Shown: in pieces, positions 52,519 through 57,909 of the stretch
How the letters are laid out: every line of letters begins with the position of its first letter
How positions within the stretch are numbered: position 1 is the stretch's first letter
Assembly: GCA_011523845.1 (NCBI GenBank)
Contig: WTFV01000153.1
Coordinates: 1-57,909 of the forward strand
Length of the DNA stretch: 57,909 nt
Origin: Acidobacteriota bacterium
GTDB lineage: Bacteria > Acidobacteriota > Vicinamibacteria > Vicinamibacterales > UBA8438
Direction: 5' to 3'
Position numbers and translations under genes: made by a program
Notes under the pieces: generated by a model
What the model saw: only the letters and a program-made list of their open reading frames with translations
The model's database searches: none
What the model was told of the DNA's origin: nothing

Positions 52519-53273
52519 TCGTCTCCGCCGGCGCGGGTTTCGGCGTCGCCGACTGCCTGGCCAGCGTCGTCCGCGGCCGCAGTGCGTGGTGCGTCGCCGA
52601 CTCCTGGCGAGGCGGCATCGTCCGCGGCCCCACTGCTTCCCGCGTCGCAGCCTCCCAATTTGGCCTTGATCCGCTCGTAGTCCTCGGGAACGTCGATGTC
52701 CTGGAGCGCCGCTTCCGGCCAGGAGACCGCGACCGCCTCGTGGCGATGCCGCCGCACGACCTGCCGCCCGCACCCTTCTCCCGACATCTGCCGAAGCTCC
52801 GAGAACAGCGCGCGGTCGTACAGCATCGGCGGCGCGTTGACGTTCCCGTAGGCGGAGATGACGAGCGGGGCGCTGCTCTGCCGGTAGCGCGTGACGAGCC
52901 CGGCGACCATGGGGCCGGTGACGAACGGCATGTCCGCCAGCATCACCACGGCCGCCCGCGCGCGCTCCGGAACGTGAGAGATGCCGGCCCGCAACGACCG
53001 GTTGATCCCCAGCGCGTGATCGGGATTGTCGACGGGCATGCACGGCAGTGCCGCGAGCTCCGCCCGGGCGCGCTCCGCCTCGTGGCCCACGACGACGATG
53101 ACCGGATCGAGGCCGGCGCCGATCGCGCGGCGCACCACCCGTCTCAGCAACGTTTCGCCGTCGAGGTCGAAGAACAGCTTGTTGCGTCCCATGCGGGTCG
53201 AGCTGCCGGCGGCGAGCACGACGCCGGCTACCGCGCCGCTCCGTTCAGACGGCTGAGACGGCATGGATGACAC
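52479..53273 (-). CDS. MocA/MobA-like nucleotidyltransferase for molybdenum cofactor
   Basis: 264 aa. NTP-transferase fold with VVLAAGSSTRMGRNKL at the N-terminus and VMLADMPFVT in the middle, resembling MocA, which adds CMP to molybdopterin to make MCD, the cofactor of CO dehydrogenase. The C-terminal ~65 residues are a low-complexity Asp/Ala/Gly tail (AADDAASPGVGDA...) that runs into the 79-bp duplication. Start is GTG 53273, or ATG 53264; it overlaps the upstream xdhC end by about 29 nt. Confidence 0.85.
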   Translation of the reverse strand: MSSMPSQPSERSGAVAGVVLAAGSSTRMGRNKLFFDLDGETLLRRVVRRAIGAGLDPVIVVVGHEAERARAELAALPCMPVDNPDHALGINRSLRAGISHVPERARAAVVMLADMPFVTGPMVAGLVTRYRQSSAPLVISAYGNVNAPPMLYDRALFSELRQMSGEGCGRQVVRRHRHEAVAVSWPEAALQDIDVPEDYERIKAKLGGCDAGSSGAADDAASPGVGDAPRTAAADDAGQAVGDAETRAGGDDAGPAPRSHHDAH

Positions 53274-54420
53274 CTTCCTTCTCGCGCAGGTGGCGCGGCG
53301 CGCTCGCCGCGCGGACGGCCAGAAGCTCCGCCACGATGCTCACGGCCACCTGCTCCGGTCCATCCGCACCCAGATCGAGACCCACCGGGGCGAAGAGCCG
53401 CTCGGTTCCCGACGCGCTAGTCTGTGCGCTCGCCGCGTCGATCTGTTCGCCGGTCGCGCCGATCCGTTCGCCGGTCGCGCCGATCTGTCCGAGTATCTCA
53501 TCCCGTCGGGCGCGAGGTCCGAGAAGGCCGATGTAGGGGACCGTGGTCCGCAGCAGGCGCCCCACCCAGTCCCGGTCGTGGGCGAACGAGTGCGTCATCA
53601 CCACCGGATACGTACGCGGTCCGAGCGGCAGCCCTTCCAGGCCGTCGGCGGGTCTGCGGTCGATGCGCTCCGCTTCCGGAAAGCGCTCCGGGGACAGGTA
53701 GGCGGGACGGTGATCGACGACCGTCACGCGGAACCCGACCCGTGACGCATACGCCGCCAGCGGAATCGCGTCGTCGCCGGCGCCGCAAATGACGAGCCGC
53801 GGTGGCGGGAGATGGACCTCGGTGAAGACGCCGGCGGTCCATTCGACACCGGTCGATTCGATGTAGTAGAGCTTCGATTCGCCTGTGGCGAGAAGCATTT
53901 CCGCGCGCTGGGCGATCCCCCGATCGAGACCGGGGTTTCCTGTCGAACCGGTCTGCCGCCCTTCCCCTGCCACGAGCATCCGGCCCAGGGCGGCGGCGGG
54001 GCCGCGAACGAGGGTGGACACGGCGAACGGGGAATCTCCCGTCAGGAGCATCCCCAGCCGGCGCGCCACATCGACGGTGTCCTCGGGGGTGACCGGCTGC
54101 ACGAAGATGTCGACCGAGCCGTGGCAGCCCAGCCCGAGTCCCCATACGGTGCGATCGTCGTCGCCGGTCTCGTAGTGGCGGAGGCGGGATACCCCGTCGC
54201 GCATCGCGGCCAAGGCGATCTCGCGCACGTCCGCCTCGAGGCATCCGCCGCTCACCCCCCCGCGCGTCGCGCCGCCCTCCTCCACCAGCAGTTTGGCGCC
54301 GGGACGCCGATACGCGGAGCCCTCGATCCGCACGACGGTGGCGATCGCCGCGCGTTGGCCGGCAGCCGCCAACTCTGTCACGCGGCCCATGATCTGCGAC
54401 GTTTCCTGCCAGTGCTTCAT
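53245..54420 (-). CDS. XdhC family Mo-hydroxylase maturation factor (CoxI-like)
   Basis: 391 aa from ATG 54420. Both XdhC parts are complete: AAIATVVRIEGSAYRRPGAKLLV, GGVSGGCLEADV (Cys that binds the cofactor), HYETGDDDRTVWGLGLGCHGSVDI, and the Rossmann domain RLVICGAGDDAIPLAAYASRVGFRVTVVDHR with GLLGPRARRDEIL. A short low-complexity insert (about 330-350) repeats IGATGE. XdhC proteins bind MCD, promote its sulfuration and hand it to the apoenzyme. First recognisable gene of the cox operon. Confidence 0.9.
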   Translation of the reverse strand: MKHWQETSQIMGRVTELAAAGQRAAIATVVRIEGSAYRRPGAKLLVEEGGATRGGVSGGCLEADVREIALAAMRDGVSRLRHYETGDDDRTVWGLGLGCHGSVDIFVQPVTPEDTVDVARRLGMLLTGDSPFAVSTLVRGPAAALGRMLVAGEGRQTGSTGNPGLDRGIAQRAEMLLATGESKLYYIESTGVEWTAGVFTEVHLPPPRLVICGAGDDAIPLAAYASRVGFRVTVVDHRPAYLSPERFPEAERIDRRPADGLEGLPLGPRTYPVVMTHSFAHDRDWVGRLLRTTVPYIGLLGPRARRDEILGQIGATGERIGATGEQIDAASAQTSASGTERLFAPVGLDLGADGPEQVAVSIVAELLAVRAASAPRHLREKEGVIHAVSAV

Positions 54421-54547
54421 ATGGGATCGGTCGCACCGCGGCAGCCAGCCCGATTCTACATGGGTGGGTACACGGGCGCGACGATGCCCAAGTCGTGGCG
54501 GAGCCCGTCGTAGCTGGCGGGGGGCGGTGGAATCCGGACCCGCTACA

Positions 54548-55774
54548 TCAGTTTTCGCGATCCGGAAACAGTCCCGGCAGCCAGTCCGCCGCAAGAGCAG
54601 CAGGGAACGCCAGGCGTAGCGGCGCGCGATGAGTTGCGGAAACGAGTGCGCCGCGCGCGATGAGCGCGGCGGTCACACGCCGGGCCTGACGTTCGCTCGC
54701 GCCCAGGATTCCGGGGATATCGCCGCGCGGCAACTCGCCGCGGAAGAGGACGGCTTCGAGAACCGTTTCGGCACCAACGGGAAGTGCGCCGGCGCGCGTT
54801 TCGGCGGCGACCCACGTCAGGACGCGGTCCCGCAGGCGATCGGGCTGGACGAGCCGCTCCAGGAAGTCCACCTGGTCTAGGCAGACCTCCAGAAAGAACC
54901 GTGTGAACGCCGCCAGGGCTTCCTCGCTCAGGTTGCCCCGTCCGTCGACGTCGTGCCGGCGCGGCGAGTCGCAGTCGGCGAGATGACGCTTGTAGGCCCC
55001 CTCGTTCCGCGCGAGCCCGCGGGCGACGGACCAGACGCCTCCCGTCTCCAGGCTCTCCAGCAGCATGGCGTGGGACATCAGCCGCGCCACGCGGCCGTTG
55101 CCGTCGAGGAACGGGTGAATCCAGAGCAGCCGGTGATGCGCCGCGGCGGCCCCGAGGATGGCGTCGGTGCGTCCGAGGTTGCCATACACCGCCTCGAAGC
55201 GCGGCAGGAAGCGGGGCAGCGCGCCGGGGCTCACCGGTACATGCAGGCCCACCTGCACGCGGCGCGCGCGGAGGGCGCCGGGCACGACCGCGGCGCTTGT
55301 TCCCGCGTCGACTTGCTCCAGCCGGAGCATCTCCTCGGGCAGGGCAGTGCAGAAGCGCCGGTGCAGCTCGCACAGGCCCTCGCCGGTCACGGCGCGACCG
55401 GCCAGCCCGCCGTCGTCTATCCAGTGCTGCACAGCGATGTGCGCGGCGGCTTCCAGTTGGAGGTTGCGTGTGCGCGGGTCGACGCTGTAGTCGTGTCTCA
55501 ACGCCCGCTCGATGTCGACCGGGTGCGTGTCGTGCCCCTCGATCAGGTTGCTGTAGTAGCAGTTCATCGCTCGCACGAGATCGGCCAGAGCCGCCGACAC
55601 GCCTTGGGGCAGGCCGCGCCGAAGCCCTACCGCGCGGGCCGCGAGCTCGACGGCCAGATCCGTCAGCGGCCCGCGATGCGGGGATGCCTGCGACAGGAGC
55701 ATCGGCTCCATCAGGGCGATGGACTCGCCGTCGTCCACGACAGGGACCGGCTCGACGGCCGGTTGGTCCGACAT
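54548..55774 (-). CDS. Fic family protein (AMP-transferase type)
   Basis: 408 aa. The Fic core motif HPFLDGNGRVARL (about 220) is intact. The inhibitory-helix motif (S/T)xxxE(G/N) is present N-terminally as YYSNLIEGHDT (class II), so the enzyme is probably self-inhibited. C-terminal winged helix-like part (RGELPRGDIPGILGASERQARRVTAALIARGAL). Fic proteins transfer AMP (or other groups) to Ser/Thr/Tyr hydroxyls; target unknown. Separate from the cox operon (127-nt gap). Confidence 0.9.
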   Translation of the reverse strand: MSDQPAVEPVPVVDDGESIALMEPMLLSQASPHRGPLTDLAVELAARAVGLRRGLPQGVSAALADLVRAMNCYYSNLIEGHDTHPVDIERALRHDYSVDPRTRNLQLEAAAHIAVQHWIDDGGLAGRAVTGEGLCELHRRFCTALPEEMLRLEQVDAGTSAAVVPGALRARRVQVGLHVPVSPGALPRFLPRFEAVYGNLGRTDAILGAAAAHHRLLWIHPFLDGNGRVARLMSHAMLLESLETGGVWSVARGLARNEGAYKRHLADCDSPRRHDVDGRGNLSEEALAAFTRFFLEVCLDQVDFLERLVQPDRLRDRVLTWVAAETRAGALPVGAETVLEAVLFRGELPRGDIPGILGASERQARRVTAALIARGALVSATHRAPLRLAFPAALAADWLPGLFPDREN

Positions 55775-55898
55775 CGACTGCTGCTGAAAGTGGCCCTATT
55801 CCAGTATCTTACAGTCGTTCATGCTGCATAGCAGAGGGCATGCGGGCCGGTTTCCTGGCCGGTTGAAGCTGCCTTGCGGTCCGATCGGGAACGACGGA

Positions 55899-56816
55899 TC
55901 AGCGTCGCAGCCGCAGGTCCGGGCTCATCGCGCGGAGCAGCTTGTCGATCGACTCGATGGTGTCGGAATCGACCTCCTTGGCGCCATCTCCGAGCGTTAC
56001 GTCCAGCCGGAACTCGAGCGGCACGCTGGCAGCGGCCTTCACGATGTCCGGCAGCCCATCCACCAAGTCCTGCAGCGCGGCGGGATCGAGCACGGCGGAC
56101 GACGTGTACCCCGCGCGTGGCTCGGAGACCTTCGGCGCGACGGAGGCGGGCTTGAAGTCGACGGGCGGCCTCAGCGTCACCGCCGCCGCCCCGACCACGT
56201 CGCACGGCCAGACCCCGCTCGCGGTCGTCGGCTCCAGCCAGCGTGACGCGATGGCGTCGTCCACCGCGCGGCGCAGCACCGCCCAGGGGATGGGATGGCC
56301 TTCCTGGCCGGCCAGGGCAACCGAGAGCGCCAGGACGGTTGCTTCGCCTGCGGGCGTCCGGCGCTGCGTCTGGCATGAGGCGCTGCACGGGTAGCGGGTC
56401 CAGTGGCGCGCGGAGCGTCGCCGCGGGAGTCAGGACGCCGGTCGGGAGCGGCTCGCCCTGAAAGCTGGCGGGTCCGTCGAGCAGCCAGAGGCTACCCTGG
56501 CTAACCCTGCTGCACCGCCTCTGTGACGGCTGCCTCGACCGCACCGGCGGGACACGCCGGGATGTCGACCGGCTCTTCGTAGCCTTCACGGGGCGCCATC
56601 ACCTGCCGGATCGCTTCGGGCATGCGGCGGCGGGCCTCCTCGGTCCAGGTCGCCAGCATGTCTTCGCGCACCGGGTCCTGCGGCTGCCCCCTGAGCTGGT
56701 TCTGCACGTCGTCCCAGCGCAGCTCGCCCTGTGGCCCGCGTGCCTCCATACCCTTCTCGACATCCAGCTTGTCGAAGGCCAGCGCCGCGACCCGCGCCGG
56801 CGGCAACGCCGCGCCG
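55899..56816 (-). pseudogene. Decayed second copy of the DUF499 ATPase gene
   Basis: Three separated stretches of the DUF499 protein at 27148 are found in order: ALPPARVAALAFDKLDVEKG through GELRW; then DDVQNQLRGQPQDPVREDML through EAIRQ; then VMAPREGYEEPVDIPACPAG to the C-terminus TLGDGAKEVDSDTIESIDKL... DLRLRR. The parts between are deleted, a stop lies near 56503 and a frameshift near 56350. Identity to the intact gene is high where kept. Confidence 0.85.
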
Positions 56817-56817
56817 A

Positions 56818-56864
56818 CTGTCGGCCAGTGACTTGAAGCCCTTGATGTGAACGCGCTTCAGCAT
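56818..56864 (-). pseudogene. First 15 codons of the island AAA ATPase, decayed copy
   Basis: MLKRVHIKGFKSLAD matches the start of the protein at 37307-38629 with one substitution, then joins DUF499 sequence directly. Confidence 0.75.
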
Positions 56865-57543
56865 GCCGTTCCGGGCAGGAATCGAGTAGTCGGCTCCAGG
56901 AGCGTCTTGAGCCGCACCGCGGGGAGTCTCTTCAGCCGTTGGTTGGTCGGGTCGACTTCGATGCCTACGGACTCCAGGGCGGTTACCCCGAGCAACGGTT
57001 CGGCCTCGGCATCGCCGAAGAGGATCGTGCCGCCGACGGTTTCGCCCATGAATTCGATCTCTCCGACGGTGATATCCATCGTTCTGGGGTATCCATTTAA
57101 CCGGAGTCAGGAGCGTGGGTTGCGGCGACGATCACCCTCACACCGAGACAAGCGTTGTCCGGGGCGCTTGAAGGCACCGTCGCCCGCAAAACTGTGCGCC
57201 ACCAGGACCTCATCGCGGCCGGAGAGCTCCCCAGGATGCCTCCCAGGATGCCCGCGGGTGCGTCGGCACCGGCCGAGCGTCGCGTGTCCTTCGGTGAGGC
57301 GCCCGGGGCGGGCGACGGCGCTGGGCAACTCCGCTTACATGGATACCCCAGTTCCATCGTAATCTCTCGGCCGTCCGCGAGTTCGTATACCCGGCGGCCC
57401 CTTGGCCGCAGACCGATCGACTCCAGATGGGGTCGTGGGACGAGAGAATCGGTGGCGCCCGTATCGACCAGGAACAGCCCTTCCCAGGCTCTGTCCGGAT
57501 CGGCCGGGTTGCGGATCGTGACGGTGACGTGCGTTGCGCCCAT
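56858..57543 (-). pseudogene. Retropepsin-like aspartic protease gene interrupted by a MITE
   Basis: ATG 57543 (AGGAAG upstream) opens MGATHVTVTIRNPADPDRAW with the active-site motif FLVDTGATDSLVP. At ADGREITM the frame is broken by the 270-bp element. It resumes as DITVGEIEFMGETVGGTILF and AEPLLGVTALESVGIEVDP, the C-terminal half of clan AA (AF_0612-like) proteases. Removing the element and one target copy restores an open frame reading REITMDITVGEIEF. The small proteases of this group often sit beside toxin-antitoxin and defence genes. Confidence 0.85.
57083..57352. mobile_element. 270-bp MITE with 24-bp TIRs and 8-bp target duplication
   Basis: Left end TCTGGGGTATCCATTTAACC (first 20 nt); the right end read inward is ACTGGGGTATCCATGTAAGC; 21 of 24 TIR positions agree. 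TCCATCGT flanks it directly on both sides (57075-57082 and 57353-57360). No transposase is encoded. An 8-bp duplication fits IS66, ISL3, IS1595 or IS256-type movers; which one is not decided. Confidence 0.9.
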
Positions 57544-57617
57544 CTGTCTTCCTCTCGGCTGGTGCACCCGCTCCGTTCGGCGAAGCATGTTGGGCTCGCC
57601 GCCGAAGCCCATTATTG

Positions 57618-57873
57618 TTCACTTCCCCTGGTTGCCCTTCGCCGCCGCCTGCACCGACGACGCCGGGATGGAGAACGCGGAGCACACGCGGCTCCTCGCC
57701 AGCAGCTTCGCGAACGGGTCCCGCACCCCCACCTGCCGCAGCCGGGGCGTCGCGCAGTCGTAGACGGCGTAGAGCCAGTAGCCGTCCCGCAGGTTTCACG
57801 CCTTCGCCCATTCGTTCTCGGACAGCTCGATGTCGCCGGTGCGCGCCCGGCCCTTGGGTGTGGCTCTTTTGCA
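57618..57873 (-). pseudogene. C-terminal remnant of a second Hma-type helicase (DUF3883)
   Basis: TGDIELSENEWAKA, an in-frame TGA where the intact copy has TGC, then NLRDGYWLYAVYDCATPRLR and DPFAKLLARSRVCSAFSIPA, matching the last ~80 residues of the helicase at 39079. It ends with TGA near 57618. Upstream sequence diverges at about 57873. Confidence 0.85.
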
Positions 57874-57909
57874 TAGACGATTTTCTGCCCACTTTACAGG
57901 CGTTTCTCC

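Overview
The window is GC-rich (clearly above 65% by eye), almost fully coding, and looks like a chromosomal piece of an Acidobacteriota-type bacterium. A Vicinamibacteria-like relative is my best guess, from the DUF1800/DUF1501 pair, the style of the M1 peptidase and DsbD, and a form I CO dehydrogenase cluster. No rRNA, tRNA or phylogenetic marker is present, so this is inference. I saw no tRNA, rRNA or CRISPR array.

Left part (1-27 kb), housekeeping and surface genes: a secreted five-repeat protein of unknown function; dusB and a NUDIX hydrolase; a DUF1800/DUF1501 (Tat-exported) pair; an NtrC-type regulator divergent from a FliA-like sigma factor; a hybrid histidine kinase; a PCYCGC protein; a divergent FabZ; a GAF membrane protein carrying an exact 600-bp tandem duplication; a lipid kinase; an aminotransferase / M1 peptidase / DsbD operon; clpS-clpA; and an MBL-fold hydrolase. 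Several of these genes have a -10 box only 5-11 nt before the start codon, which implies leaderless or nearly leaderless mRNAs.

Middle part (27.1-42.7 kb), a defence island read entirely on the minus strand, with no gap above about 80 nt and repeated ATGA overlaps. In transcription order it encodes: an XRE-HTH/SNF2 helicase/DUF3883 protein; a broken DUF4258 toxin with an intact YgiT-type antitoxin; an AAA ATPase; a frameshifted Cap4/Avs-type nuclease; an AbiJ-like (HEPN) protein; a DUF1156 adenine methylase; a small RHH-like ORF; an OLD-like ATPase with a separate TOPRIM-like subunit (a split OLD pair); and a DUF499 ATPase. Helicase + methylase + ATPase is the composition I recall for the predicted Hma defence type, here with several other defence modules threaded through it. 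An RES toxin and its Xre/MbcA antitoxin follow in an unusual convergent arrangement, then a decayed nucleoside deoxyribosyltransferase.

Right part (44.3-54.4 kb), one long minus-strand operon for an aerobic form I (AYRCSFR) Mo-Cu carbon monoxide dehydrogenase: xdhC, mocA-like, xdhC-YHS fusion, coxD, coxE, coxG, coxM, coxS, coxL. A Fic protein follows. The last 2 kb hold a decayed, collinear second copy of the defence island (helicase tail, AAA start, DUF499 pieces) with a retropepsin-like gene between the pieces; that gene is interrupted by a 270-bp MITE with 24-bp inverted ends and an 8-bp target duplication.

Two families of short dispersed palindromic repeats (A, about 77-171 bp with TIRs; B, about 85 bp hairpins) sit between genes throughout and supply stop codons and C-terminal residues of several cox genes.
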